Below are positions 21,201 through 35,250 of a DNA stretch of 64,000 bases, piece after piece. Every line of letters begins with the position of its first letter. Positions within the stretch are counted from its first letter, which is position 1. Source of the stretch: Symsagittifera roscoffensis (lineage: Eukaryota; Xenacoelomorpha; Acoela; Convolutidae); assembly GCF_963678635.1 (NCBI RefSeq), contig NC_087062.1:44594395-44658394 (forward strand), in the 5' to 3' direction. The notes beneath the pieces are model-generated. The model was not told the DNA's origin, searched no databases, and was given only the letters and a program-made list of their open reading frames with translations. The position numbers and the translations under genes were made by a program.

Positions 21201-22278
21201 ACAAATTGAATTGTAATCTGATCGTGCGAATAATAAGTAGAAGTTACGGGAACATCTAGACACTAAGCAGGTTTTTGGTACAGCTAGACAAGTTGGGATT
21301 GTAAGAATCGCAAATGTTTATCTTGCCTTGAATACACAATATTCTTCGGTTTACAAGAAGCGAGTGATAAACTACGGGTGGCAAGGGGTGCAGTCGCTGT
21401 GTAGTCTATAATACGGGAAGGTAAGCGGTGGAACAAAATTGGAGCGAGTATTAATGAAAAGAATACGTAGGGTGGAAAATCTTCCCTTTGTTCGCAACTT
21501 TAAGTTGGGTGCCTTTCAGTTCGTGGCACTAAAATGGCACCAGGCTTGCAAATCGATGCAATATAGGGTGATGAAATATTTCTCCTTTTCAGACGTGAAG
21601 ATGGCCGGGATTAATGATCTCGATATAATTCCCTCAAAGTACAGTAAAAATAAGCAAGAGGTTGAACTCTTCGCTAAATGTGGACTGTCTCTTTCGCTAT
21701 TGTAAAGACTAATATATGCAAATCAGAGCAAAATTGTAGGCAAATAAATATAGTACTGAAGAAGGTAACACAACACAGCGATACGGAATAAACAATTATC
21801 ACTTGATTTTGATATGTTGAGACGGATTTGTGTTGGTAGAGCACTTAAACTCTGAATAAAATGAAAATATTAGCAATTGATTTTGATATGTCACTTGCAC
21901 GAGCTATTGAAATTCAACTTAAGTTCAGGCAGGCACCAGCCGACATGCTATAATCTGAAAACAAAATTAAACGTTTACTTTAAATCAAAGCAGTCGCTCT
22001 ACTGGGCTAGACTACTTCTTTCACTTACAACTCAAATTACTCTTAAAAAACATTTAGCACTTGAATTTGTGTTTGGTTTTGGCCTTTTTTAAAATAGGAT
22101 AGTGAAGTTGCCGAAGGCTTCTACATCTATATCTACATAATACTTGATTGAGCGATACATTTCCAGCCATAATTACGACAACTTAACATGTTTAAGAATT
22201 AAACGCTATCTCAAGATGTTTTAGCTAGAGTCGATATTTATAACGCTATGCAGTCCAATTAGATTTAAGAATTGTTGC
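21201..22278. other. Intergenic, no supported gene
   Basis: ORFs at 21439-21705 and 21877-22092 (plus) have no recognised motif. The first starts at a non-ATG codon. I cannot exclude that either is an exon. Confidence 0.4.
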
Positions 22279-25200
22279 AAATCTGCGGTATTTCATCTAG
22301 CATCGGTTTTGAGCCTAATCGCATTGTTTTTATTTAAGCAAGCATGTTCGCAGCAATGTTTTGATTCACCTTTTTATATATCATTTTTAAAACTCAAATC
22401 TAGGCTTTTAGAGCCATTTTCAACTCTCGGTAATACCTTTCTTGATACTATACACAATTTAGAGCTATACAATCCCTTGATTTCATAATTGAATTTGGGC
22501 TTCAGTTTTTGCTTTAGGAGACGAAACCCCTCTTGAATTTGTTCACTTCTTGCTGCTGCATGGGCTAATTTAGGTAGCCTTTGTCCAAAAAGCCTCCATT
22601 CTGTTTCACAGGTGTTATGGAGGATCTAGATGCCCTTTTGGATCACTGAGTTTTCTATTTCTCCCTCAAGGAAAAAAAGTAGAAGAAATGTTGAATTGAT
22701 GTTTAAAAATAACCACATTTTTGAAATCAATTTCTAACGACTTAATAAAAAGGTAGTAATGAAGAACTCTAGCAGTAAGGATCCTTTTGTGACCCAGCCG
22801 TAGTAACTAAAACACAAAATTGAAAATGTACAAAAACATCTTTTTCCGGCCAAAAACTCCACTACCGACTAAAGTAAACACTTAAATTCGCTCGTCTTAG
22901 GCCATCCTAGCCGGTTCAATTCTTTCTTTTGAACTTGTTTACTTCCTCTAATAACTGTGACAATTGTCTAGATTACACATGAAACCCGTGGAACAGGATG
23001 GAGGCTTTTTGAACAGAAGACACCTAGCTGATGCCATGCAGCAGTAAACAGTGAACAAGTTCAAGAGAACTTATTTAGAAAACAGCTATGTTTATATTTA
23101 CTGTAGTTAAAACATGTACTGATAGCGTGTGATTCTTCAATAAGTCAAGTTGATGGATGACTGCAAATTTCTAGCTCAATTTCCAATTACAAGTTATTCC
23201 AGCTTAGAAACTTTTAACTAAGTTGTTTCTTGGACCAAATCGATTTGATAAAACGTTAAGTTTATCTATTGAAAGCATTTGAGCTTCAAACTTGATGTTT
23301 AAAGTAGTGTCAAAGAGAAAACCGGATAGCCGGATAGTGAAAGTATTTCTAATCAAGCTACTCCAGGTATGAAACTTTGAAAAATTTCAAGTAAATCCAT
23401 GAAGCAAATCAGATGGCGAAAACTTAAGTTTTTCCAAGCAAGCTATTCCAGCTATGATACTTTGAAAATTTCAGAATATTTCTTGGTTGACTGAAAAGTA
23501 CTGCAAAACGTTCAAGTTTTTTATGCCAATTTCAAAAGCTATGAATCTTTTAAAGTTACAAACTGTCTCAGAACAAATCAATTCGCAAAAAATTCACGGT
23601 TTTTTGAGCGAGCTGTTGAAGCTATAAAATTTCGAAACTTAAAAAAATTTTCATAGAGTAAACTGGTGAGCAAAACCTCAAATTTTCCTATAAAATCATT
23701 CATGCGATCAGCTTTGAAAGTATTCAAGATAATTCAAGAAGCGAATTGGGAGGCGAAATACATAGTTTTTCTATTGAGCCAATCAAGCGATAAAAATTGT
23801 ATCGATAAAAAACGATAAAAAAAATTAATTCATAAAGCGAATTGGTGAGCAAAAATTTCAGTTTTTCTATAAGACCATTCAAACGATTCAGCCTTAAACG
23901 AATTCAAGAAATTCATGAAGCGAATTGAAAAGCGAAACATAGTTTTTCTATTGAAGCCACTAAAGCGACGAAACTTTGAAGAGCTTTCATTGGTTTTACG
24001 ACTGAAATGTTTTACGAAAAGCTTCAATTTTGCTAGACGAGCTTATCGAGTAACCAACTCGACTCGAAAAATTTCAAGATGTTCCTTTGACCAAGCTGTT
24101 CAAGCTACGAAACTTACAAATTACCTCAAACCGAATCAATTTTTTGGACAGAGGACAGCTAACTGAGCTCATGCAGCAGTAAAATGTGAACAAATTCGAG
24201 CAATGCTTCAGCTCCCAAAACAAAAACTGCAGCCCAAAATCAAGAGGTGTATTTATAAAAACGTATAGCCCATCTCGAGTATAAACTCAAAAAAAAAGTA
24301 TTACCAAGTATCAAATGAAACGCTATAAAGGCACCAACTTGAGTTTCAAAAAATGATAAGTGAAGAGGTCAAACCAAAGACAGCAAAGCATGATTTAGTT
24401 TGAACACATATGCCTGAATTAAAACAACGCAAAAATTACAGCCCAAACTGGATGACGAAAACTGCAACCCAAAATCAAGACATATATATAGAACGTATAG
24501 TCCTAAATCGAGTATATCATCAAAAGAAGCTATTGCCAGGTATCATAAGAAATGCTCTAAGCGCCCGGATTTGATTTTTAAAACGGTATATAAAACAGTG
24601 AAACACAAAATTGCAAAGAAAAATTAGTTCAAACATGCTTGATTAAAACAATGCAATTAGGCGCACAAACGCGATGCTAGAGGTTAGAAGTAATTTTTGA
24701 GCCTATTTCCAAAGCATAGTTATTTATATATTTACTGTAGTTAAAATAAGTACCAGTAGCGTATAATTCTCAAGCATGTTAAAATGGCCTCGGCATGTTT
24801 CAGGTTAAGTAATGAATCAAACTGGTTCGCAAAATTTTTTTTAAGAAGCCATTCAAGCTTGAAAACTTTCAAAACTCAAATTGTTTAATAAGAAGCGTTT
24901 CGGTTTTTTTCTCGGAAAGAGAATACCTAACTGATTCCCTACAGCATTAGCCAGTGAACAAGTTCAAGAGAAGCTTCAGCTCCAAAAACAAAAACTAACA
25001 AAACATAATCAAGAGTTATTTCAAGAACATATAGCCCTAAATCTAGTATCTCATCAAAAGAAGTATTATCAAGTATCAACAGAAACGCTCCGAACGCCCA
25101 GATATGACAAATGGTGTATAAAAAATTGAAACAAAAATTCGAAAATTAATGCTTAAAAACCATCAAATTAGCCAGAAAACCGATGCTAGATAAAAATTCG

Positions 25201-27541
25201 CAAAGAGAAGTAGTTCTTGAACTTATTTGCAAAGCAGGGTTATGTATAAATTGACTGTAGTTAAAACATGTACCGATAGCGTAATATTCTTAACATGTCA
25301 AGCTGGCTGAAGCCTGGCTGCAAATGTGTCATTCAATTAAACATACAAGCTATATCAGCTAAGAAACTTTGAAGTACTACAAGCTGTTTCTTAGACCACA
25401 ACGGTCTGCTAAAACTTAAAGTTTATCTTTTGAAGCCATTCAAACTTCGAGTCTCGATATTTCAAGTAATTTCATAGTACAAATCGGATGGCGAAAGTTT
25501 TTCTAAGCAAGCAATTCTAGCTGTGAAATTCTAAAATATTTCGAAGTGTTTCATTGACTTAAACGTGTAACAAAAAAAGTTTTTCTTGGCAAATTTCCCC
25601 AGCAGCGAAACTAGAAACATTTCTAGTTGTTCTCAGAGATAATCAAATCGTGAAAACTTGAAACTTTTCTATTGAAGCCATTCAAGCTATGAAACTTCTT
25701 ACATAGAGCGAAATGAATCTCCAAAAAGTCCATTTTTCCAAGCAAGCTAATTTATCTGAGAAACTTCGATGAACTCCAAGAAATTTCATGCAGCGAAATG
25801 GATGGCGAAAATTTCACGCTTTTCTGAGCAAACTATCCCAGCTACAAAATTGAGCAAACTATCACAACTATACCACGCTGTTGAAGCTGTGAAACTTAGG
25901 AAAACTTTCAAGTTTTCTCAGAGCGAATTGGTGAACAAACTTTCCTTTTTCCTATAAAAACCAGTCATGTGATTAACCTTTGAGAGAATTCAAGATAAGT
26001 CAATAAGCGAATTGGAATGCAAAAAATATACTTTGCCTATTGAAGCCATTCAAGCAATGAAATTTTGAAGAAACTCAAGTTGTTTTTAGGCCAAATTTTT
26101 TTACGAAAAGTTAAAATTTTGCAAGGCGAGCTAATCGAGTAAAGAACTTCGAAATATTCAAAGCTATTTCTTTGACCAAGCTAAATGAATATCCGAAAGT
26201 TCCATTTTTCTAGGCAAGCTAATTTATCTGAGAAACTTCGATGAATTCCAAGAAATTTCATGCAGCGAATTGGATGGCGAAATTTTCACGCTTTTCTGAG
26301 CAAACTATCCCAGTTATAAAATTGAGCAAACTATCACAGCTATACCAAGCTGTTGAAGCTGTGAAACTTTGGAAAATGTTCAAGTTTTCTCATAGCGAAT
26401 TGGTGAACAAACTTTCCTTTTTTTCCTATAAAAACCAGTCACGTGATTAACCTTTGAGAGAATTCAAGATAAGTCATTAAGCGAATTGGAATGCAAAAAA
26501 TATACTTTGTCTATTGAAGCCATTCAAGCAATGAAATTTTGAAGACACTCAAGTTGTTTTTAGGCCAAATTTTTTTACGAAAAGTTAAAATTTTGCTAGA
26601 CGAGCTAATCGAGTAAAGAACTTCGAAAAATTCAAAGCTATTTCTTTGACCAAGCTAAATGAATCTCCAAAAGGTCCATTTTTCTAGGCAAGCTAATTTA
26701 TCTGAGAAACTTCGATGAATTCCAAGAAATTTCATGCAGCGAATTGGATGGCGAAATTTTCACGCTTTTCTGAGCAAACTATCCCAGTTACAAAATTGAG
26801 CAAACTATCACAGCTATACCAAGCTGTTGAAGCTGTGAAACTTTGGGAAATTTTCAATTTTCTCAGAGCGAATTGGTGAACAAACTTTCCTTTTTTCCTA
26901 TACAAACCAGTCACGTTATTAACCTTTGAGAGAATTCAAGATAGGTCATTAAGCGAATTGGAATGCAAAAAAAATACTGTCTATTGAAGCCATTCAAGCA
27001 ATGAAATTTTGAAGAAACTCAAGTTGTTTTTAGACCAAATTTTTTTACGAAAAATTAAAATTTTGCTAGGCGAGCTAATCGAGTAAAGAACTCCGAAATA
27101 TTCAAAACTATTTCTTTGACTAAGCTATTTGAGCTACGAAACTTAAACAATTCTTAATAACTTGAATAAGCTACTTCATAAAGCGAATCGGTTTTTTTGA
27201 CAAAAGACAGTTAAGAGAGCCCACGCAGCAATAACCTCTAAACAAGTTCAAGAGAAGCTTCAGCTCCCAGAACAAGCACTGCAACGAAAATTAAACAAGG
27301 TATTTATAGAACGTGTAGCCCTAACTCGAGTATATCATCAAAAGAAGTATTTCCAAGTAACGAAAGAAATGGACTAAAAGCCTAAATTTGAGTTTTAAAA
27401 AATAGTAGGGAAGAAATTAAATCAGACATTGCGAAGCAGGATTTAGTTCGAACACGCATCCCTACAAAAAACATTGCAAAAAGACGCAAAGCCAATGCTA
27501 AATGAAAATTCGCGGGTTAGAAATAGTTCTTGAAAATTATT
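22279..27541. repeat. 5.26-kb tandem duplication, unit 1
   Basis: This segment is repeated almost base for base from 27542, at a constant offset of 5263 that grows by only 1-2 bases of indels. The left edge is AAATCTGCGG at 22279. The first ~800 bp are unique-looking. The rest is made of degenerate ~80-bp monomers (AAGCTATGAAACTTTGAA, CAAGTTNTTTC, GAGCGAATTGG, GGCGAAA, TTTTTCTAAGCAAGC), interrupted by conserved blocks such as TACTGTAGTTAAAACATGTA near 23096, 24731 and 25251. Short ORFs inside are translations of the monomers. Confidence 0.93.
25700..27140. repeat. ~472-bp higher-order tandem repeat, three copies
   Basis: Copies start at equivalent points 25769, 26241 and 26713 (spacing 472). 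Each is built of about six ~80-bp monomers and shares GAATTCCAAGAAATTTCATG and CTGTTGAAGCTGTGAAACTT. The repeat recurs in unit 2 at 31033, 31506 and 31980. Repeated 60-70-codon ORFs here are by-products. Confidence 0.88.
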
Positions 27542-30500
27542 AAATCTGCGGTATTTCATCTAGCATCGGTTTTGAGCCTAATCGCATTGTTTTTATTTAA
27601 GCAAGCATGTTCGCAGCAATGTTTTGATTCACCTTTTTATATATCATTTTTAAAACTCAAATCTAGGCTTTTAGAGCCATTTTCAACTCTCGGTAATACC
27701 TTTCTTGATACTATACACAATTTAGAGCTATACAATCCCTTGATTTCATAATTGAATTTGGGCTTCAGTTTTTGCTTTAGGAGACGAAACCCCTCTTGAA
27801 TTTGTTCACTTCTTGCTGCTGCATGGGCTAATTTAGGTAGCCTTTGTCCAAAAAGCCTCCATTCTGTTTCACAGGTGTTATGGAGGATCTAGATGCCCTT
27901 TTGGATCACTGAGTTTTCTATTTCTCCCTCAAGGAAAAAAAGTAGAAGAAATGTTGAATTGATGTTTAAAAATAACCACATTTTTGAAATCAATTTCTAA
28001 CGACTTAATAAAAAGGTAGTAATGAAGAACTCTAGCAGTAAGGATCCTTTTGTGACCCAGCCGTAGTAACTAAAACACAAAATTGAAAATGTACAAAAAC
28101 ATCTTTTTCCGGCCAAAAACTCCACTACCGACTAAAGTAAACACTTAAATTCGCTCGTCTTAGGCCATCCTAGCCGGTTCAATTCTTTCTTTTGAACTTG
28201 TTTACTTCCTCTAATAACTGTGACAATTGTCTAGATTACACATGAAACCCGTGGAACAGGATGGAGGCTTTTTGAACAGAAGACACCTAGCTGATGCCAT
28301 GCAGCAGTAAACAGTGAACAAGTTCAAGAGAACTTATTTAGAAAACAGCTATGTTTATATTTACTGTAGTTAAAACATGTACTGATAGCGTGTGATTCTT
28401 CAATAAGTCAAGTTGATGCATGACTGCAAATTTCTAGCTCAATTTCCAATTACAAGCTATTCCAGCTTAGAAACTTTTAACTAAGTTGTTTCTTGGACCA
28501 AATCGATTTGATAAAACGTTAAGTTTATCTATTGAAAGCATTTGAGCTTCAAACTTGATGTTTAAAGTAGTGTCAAAGAGAAAACCGGATAGCCGGATAG
28601 TGAAAGTATTTCTAATCAAGCTACTCCAGGTATGAAACTTTGAAAAATTTCAAGTAAATCCATGAAGCAAATCGGATGGCGAAAACTTAAGTTTTTCCAA
28701 GCAAGCTATTCCAGCTATGATACTTTGAAAATTTCAGAATATTTCTTGGTTGACTGAAAAGTACTGCAAAACGTTCAAGTTTTTTATGCCAATTTCAAAA
28801 GCTATGAATCTTTTAAAGTTACAAACTGTCTCAGAACAAATCAATTCGCAAAAAATTCACGGTTTTTTGAGCGAGCTGTTGAAGCTATAAAATTTCGAAA
28901 CTTAAAAAAATTTTCATAGAGTAAACTGGTGAGCAAAACCTCAAATTTTCCTATAAAATCAATCATGCGATCAGCTTTGAAAGTATTCAAGATAATTCAA
29001 GAAGCGAATTGGGAGGCGAAATACATAGTTTTTCTATTGAGCCAATCAAGCGATAAAAATTGTATCGATAAAAAACGATAAAAAAAATTAATTCATAAAG
29101 CGAATTGGTGAGCAAAAATTTCAGTTTTTCTATAAGACCATTCAAACGATTCAGCCTCAAACGAATTCAAGAAATTCATGAAGCGAATTGAAAAGCGAAA
29201 CATAGTTTTTCTATTGAAGCCACTAAAGCGACGAAACTTTGAAGAGCTTTCATTGGTTTTACGACTGAAATGTTTTACGAAAAGCTTCAATTTTGCTAGA
29301 CGAGCTTATCGAGTAACCAACTCGACTCGAAAAATTTCAAGATGTTCCTTTGACCAAGCTGTTCAAGCTACGAAACTTACAAATTACCTCAAACCGAATC
29401 AATTTTTTGGACAGAGGACAGCTAACTGAGCTCATGCAGCAGTAAAATGTGAACAAATTCGAGCAATGCTTCAGCTCCCAAAACAAAAACTGCAGCCCAA
29501 AATCAAGAGGTGTATTTATAAAAACGTATAGCCCTATCTCGAGTATAAACTCAAAAGAAAAGTATTACCAAGTATCAAATGAAACGCTATAAAGGCACCA
29601 ACTTGAGTTTCAAAAAATGATAAGTGAAGAGGTCAAACCAAAGACAGCAAAGCATGATTTAGTTTGAACACATATGCCTGAATTAAAACAACGCAAAAAT
29701 TACAGCCCAAACTGGATGACGAAAACTGCAACCCAAAATCAAGACATATATATAGAACGTATAGTCCTAAATCGAGTATATCATCAAAAGAAGCTATTGC
29801 CAGGTATCATAAGAAATGCTCTAAGCGCCCGGATTTGATTTTTAAAACGGTATATAAAACAGTGAAACACAAAATTGCAAAGAAAAATTAGTTCAAACAT
29901 GCTTGATTAAAACAATGCAATTAGGCGCACAAACGCGATGCTAGAGGTTAGAAGTAATTTTTGAGCCTATTTCCAAAGCATAGTTATTTATATATTTACT
30001 GTAGTTAAAATAAGTACCAGTAGCGTATAATTCTCAAGCATGTTAAAATGGCCTCGGCATGTTTCAGGTTAAGTAATGAATCAAACTGGTTCGCAAAAAT
30101 TTTTTTAAGAAGCCATTCAAGCTTGAAAACTTTCAAAACTCAAATTGTTTAATAAGAAGCGTTTCGGTTTTTTTCTCGGAAAGAGAATACCTAACTGATT
30201 CCCTACAGCATTAGCCAGTGAACAAGTTCAAGAGAAGCTTCAGCTCCAAAAACAAAAACTAACAAAACATAATCAAGAGTTATTTCAAGAACATATAGCC
30301 CTAAATCTAGTATCTCATCAAAAGAAGTATTATCAAGTATCAACAGAAACGCTCCGAACGCCCAGATATGACAAATGGTGTATAAAAAATTGAAACAAAA
30401 ATTCGAAAATTAATGCTTAAAAACCATCAAATTAGCCAGAAAACCGATGCTAGATAAAAATTCGCAAAGAGAAGTAGTTCTTGAACTTATTTGCAAAGCA

Positions 30501-32806
30501 GGGTTATGTATAAATTGACTGTAGTTAAAACATGTACCGATAGCGTAATATTCTTAACATGTCAAGCTGGCTGAAGCCTGGCTGCAAATGTGTCATTCAA
30601 TTAAACATACAAGCTATATCAGCTCAGAAACTTTGAAGTACTACAAGCTGTTTCTTAGACCACAACGGTCTGCTAAAACTTAAAGTTTATCTTTTGAAGC
30701 CATTCAAACTTCGAGTCTCGATATTTCACGTAATTTCATAGTACAAATCGGATGGCGAAAGTTTTTCTAAGCAAGCAATTCTAGCTGTGAAATTCTAAAA
30801 TATTTCGAAGTGTTTCATTGACTTAAACGTGTAACAAAAAAAGTTTTTCTTGGCAAATTTCCCCAGCAGCGAAACTAGAAACATTTCTAGTTGTTCTCAG
30901 AGATAATCAAATCGTGAAAACTTGAAACTTTTCTATTGAAGCCATTCAAGCTATGAAACTTCTTACATAGAGCGAAATGAATCTCCAAAAAGTCCATTTT
31001 TCCAAGCAAGCTAATTTATCTGAGAAACTTCGATGAATTCCAAGAAATTTCATGCAGCGAAATGGATGGCGAAAATTTCACGCTTTTCTGAGCAAACTAT
31101 CCCAGCTACAAAATTGAGCAAACTATCACAACTATACCACGCTGTTGAAGCTGTGAAACTTTGGAAAACTTTCAAGTTTTCTCAGAGCGAATTGGTGAAC
31201 AAACTTTCCTTTTTCCTATAAAAACCAGTCATGTGATTAACCTTTGAGAGAATTCAAGATAAGTCAATAAGCGAATTGGAATGCAAAAAATATACTTTGC
31301 CTATTGAAGCCATTCAAGCAATGAAATTTTGAAGAAACTCAAGTTGTTTTTAGGCCAAATTTTTTTTACGAAAAGTTAAAATTTTGCAAGGCGAGCTAAT
31401 CGAGTAAAGAACTTCGAAATATTCAAAGCTATTTCTTTGACCAAGCTAAATGAATATCCGAAAGTTCCATTTTTCTAGGCAAGCTAATTTATCTGAGAAA
31501 CTTCGATGAATTCCAAGAAATTTCATGCAGCGAATTGGATGGCGAAATTTTCACGCTTTTCTGAGCAAACTATCCCAGTTATAAAATTGAGCAAACTATC
31601 ACAGCTATACCAAGCTGTTGAAGCTGTGAAACTTTGGAAAATGTTCAAGTTTTCTCATAGCGAATTGGTGAACAAACTTTCCTTTTTTTCCTATAAAAAC
31701 CAGTCACGTGATTAACCTTTGAGAGAATTCAAGATAAGTCATTAAGCGAATTGGAATGCAAAAAATATACTTTGTCTATTGAAGCCATTCAAGCAATGAA
31801 ATTTTGAAGACACTCAAGTTGTTTTTAGGCCAAATTTTTTTACGAAAAGTTAAAATTTTGCTAGACGAGCTAATCGAGTAAAGAACTTCGAAAAATTCAA
31901 AGCTATTTCTTTGACCAAGCTAAATGAATCTCCAAAAGGTCCATTTTTCTAGGCAAGCTAATTTATTTGAGAAACTTCGATGAATTCCAAGAAATTTCAT
32001 GCAGCGAATTGGATGGCGAAATTTTCAAGCTTTTCTGAGCAAACTATCCCAGTTACAAAATTGAGCAAACTATCACAGCTATACCAAGCTGTTGAAGCTG
32101 TGAAACTTTGGAAAATTTTCAAGTTTTCTCAGAGCGAATTGGTGAACAAACTTTCCTTTTTTCCTATACAAACCAGTCACGTGATTAACCTTTGAGAGAA
32201 TTCAAGATAGGTCATTAAGCGAATTGGAATGCAAAAAATATACTGTCTATTGAAGCCATTCAAGCAATGAAATTTTGAAGAAACTCAAGTTGTTTTTAGA
32301 CCAAATTTTTTTACGAAAAATTAAAATTTTGCTAGGCGAGCTAATCGAGTAAAGAACTTCGAAATATTCAAAACTATTTCTTTGACTAAGCTATTTGAGC
32401 TACGAAACTTAAACAATTCTTAATAACTTGAATAAGCTACTTCATAAAGCGAATCGGTTTTTTTGACAAAAGACAGTTAAGAGAGCCCACGCAGCAATAA
32501 CCTCTAAACAAGTTCAAGAGAAGCTTCAGCTCCCAGAACAAGCACTGCAACGAAAATTAAACAAGGTATTTATAGAACGTGTAGCCCTAACTCGAGTATA
32601 TCATCAAAAGAAGTATTACCAAGTAACGAAAGAAATGGACTAAAAGCCTAAATTTGAGTTTTAAAAAATAGTAGGCAAGAAATTAAATCAGACATTGCGA
32701 AGCAGGATTTAGTTCGAACACGCATCCCTACAAAAAACATTGCAAAAAGACGCAAAGCCAATGCTAAATGAAAATTCGCGGGTTAGAAATAGTTCTTGAA
32801 ACTATT
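27542..32806. repeat. 5.26-kb tandem duplication, unit 2
   Basis: Second copy of 22279-27541. At the junction, TTCTTGAAA is followed by ATTATT and then directly by the start sequence AAATCTGCGG. After the end of unit 2 the TTCTTGAAA instead continues into CTATTTGCAAAGC. Only scattered single-base changes separate the copies (for example GATGGATG in unit 1 versus GATGCATG here), so the duplication is recent or an assembly artefact. Confidence 0.93.
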
Positions 32807-35250
32807 TGCAAAGCAAAGTTATGTATATATTGACTGTAGTTGAAACATGTACCGATTGCGCATAATTCTTTAAAATGTTAAGTTGGCTTATGCATGGCTG
32901 CAAATGTTTAAATCAATTTAAAAAAAAATAAACTATTTCAGCAAAGAAACTTTCAAAAATTTCAGGTTCTTTCTTAGAGGAAAACATTTCGCGGGAGCTT
33001 GAAATTTTTATGAGCCATCAACTTTGAAAGATATTTCATGAAGCAATTTATATGGCGAAATACCAAAGAGTTTCTCTATTGAAGCCACGCCAGCAACGAT
33101 ATTTTTCATATGCAAGCTAGGCAAGCAGTGAAAATTTAAAATGTTCCGAGTTAAGTCATGGAGCGAAGTTTTTCCTAAGCATTTTAATGACTCAAGTTAT
33201 TTCACACAGAAAAGTAGGGAAAAACAATAATGAAGAAATCTAAGGGTAAAATTGAAGGAAACTCTTATTTAAATTCTGATAGAAATCATGTACCTAAAAC
33301 ATTAGAAACGTGGGGCAACACAAAGTCCATTTAATTCTCTCACATCAAATAGATCGAAACGATTTAAAAAACTCGGCCAATGATCGATCAAAAAATTCCT
33401 CAACGAAATCAAAAACTTTGGTTAAGACCAAACAATCAAACAATAGGCATGTACAACAGGCAAAGTTCAGGATAAGAAACGGCCCTATCCTTTGCTTACT
33501 ATAAGCTAAGATAAAAGAAAAACGATGGAAAACCAAAATTTCCAAAAAAGTTCAGATGAAAGTTGACATACAGATGGAATGTGAAAAGTATCTGGCAGAA
33601 CTTCTATGAAAACTTTAAGAATCTTTAAAACAACCAAAGACATCAAACTTATGAAAATTGAATTGTCGATAAACACAATTGCAACAAAAATACGCCCGTT
33701 AATCAAGTAAGAAACAAATTTTTTTTTTACTCCGGCAAAAAAGAAATAAATACTTAATTATGGTACGACACTGGCCAAAAACTTTCAAAGACGAAAAAGT
33801 AATGTCAAAAACTCTGGAAAACTATTTTTTTTTTTTTAAATATTTTTTTTAAAATGATTTTGTTATAGAATTTTTTTGACATTTTATTTCAAAATCGATT
33901 TCAAACGAAAAATAATGAACTAAAACACGCCAAACTATATAAATCTGAGACTTGCTCCACGCAAATTTAGAGAAAAAAAACAGTCAAAAACCATCAATTT
34001 GAAAAATAAATTCAAAAAAAGTTCAAAAAAACAATCAGAAACCATCAATCTGAAAAATAAATTGAAAAGTAAATTCAAAAAAAAAATCAACAAAAAATCA
34101 TCTTAATTTTTACCGGCGTTTCCAAATACTGATGATATATATGATTTACAGTTACCTTGTTGAAAAATAAACACAGAAGTTTCGTAATTGAAAGAAAAAG
34201 TTATCAATTCATTGAAAAAAATGGTGAACTTTTGAAGGCGATAAATTTTGTCAAAAAATTGTTCCATAATTTAAAAAATGTACAACTTTCAGTTCGAAAC
34301 TTTATTTAGAAGCCATCTAACCTCCATAATTAAAATTTAAATCAGTGACGTATTGTGATGGTAAAATTAAATCGTAAACTAAGACGACAAAAAATGAACC
34401 GAAAACGACGAAGTCGAAAATTACGCCGAAAAACTTGACCCCTAGAACGGGTTTCAAAACCAGGCCGAAATCTCCCTCTTGAGTGTGCTATACAGAGGGA
34501 AGGTGCCGACACCAGAAGAGACCCTATCACTGGAAAAGGTGGTTCCCCTTCTACGTCGGTTTTGCCGCTAGAGACCCTGGGGGAGCTGCACTAATAGATT
34601 GATCGAGACGAAACCAACATGACCCAGACAGAAACTAAATTTCCCTAACTCTCTCTATCTCTCTCCAACATTAACAATCTCTCTAATTCAATCAGAAGCT
34701 CGAAGCAGAGATCGATGTAGCTACAACAACAACAACAAACTGAAAATTAAAAAAAAACACCAAGACCTATCATTAAAAAATAAGAAGCGCGAATTTATTC
34801 GAAAAACACTAACAAGGATGCACAGATGGAGTACTATACCAATGAGCGCAAACAGACGTACATTCTGTATGCAAGTCGTGTAGTGCACGGATGCTGAAAA
34901 CTGAATCAAATTGTTTACGAGAAGAAAAGTCTTGAACCCGATTGCAATACCGGATTGTAATACAGCAAATTAGTTGGCATAGAGTTTTTCGAAGCAAGCA
35001 ATCCAAGCTATAAAATTTAAGAAATTCAAGTTGCTTTATGAAGCGAATCAATTCGCTAATATAAAGCGAATCAATTCTTAAGCAAATTATTCAAGCTATG
35101 AAACTTTGAAAGATTTCAAGTTACTTCCTGGAGCAAATCGGATGGCGAAAAGGTACAACTTTTCTAAGCGAGCACTTCAAGCGATGAAAATTTGAAACAT
35201 TTTTAGTTATTTCTTAGAGCGAATCGTTAATCGCAAAATTGAATTGAACG
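32807..35250. repeat. Diverged tail of the ~80-bp monomer array and AT-rich sequence
   Basis: Another conserved block (GACTGTAGTTGAAACATGTA, about 32831) and further monomer-like pieces (CAAGCTATAAAATTTAAGAA, AAGCGAATCAATTC, near 34990-35230) show the array continues in decayed form. Between 33200 and 34900 there is simple A-rich sequence, a CTCTCTCTATCTCTC run near 34650 and no supported gene. Confidence 0.6.

Noticed and set aside
31506-32195. Repeated ~70-codon ORFs (beginning MNSKKFHAA) that look like a gene family
   Set aside because: They fall in register with the 472-bp higher-order repeat, differ without codon bias and are present only because the DNA repeat is.
34342-34600. Possible additional tRNA-derived SINE on the minus strand
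   Set aside because: A B-box-like GGTTTTGAAACC is present, but no acceptable A box lies at the right distance and the T stem pairs poorly.
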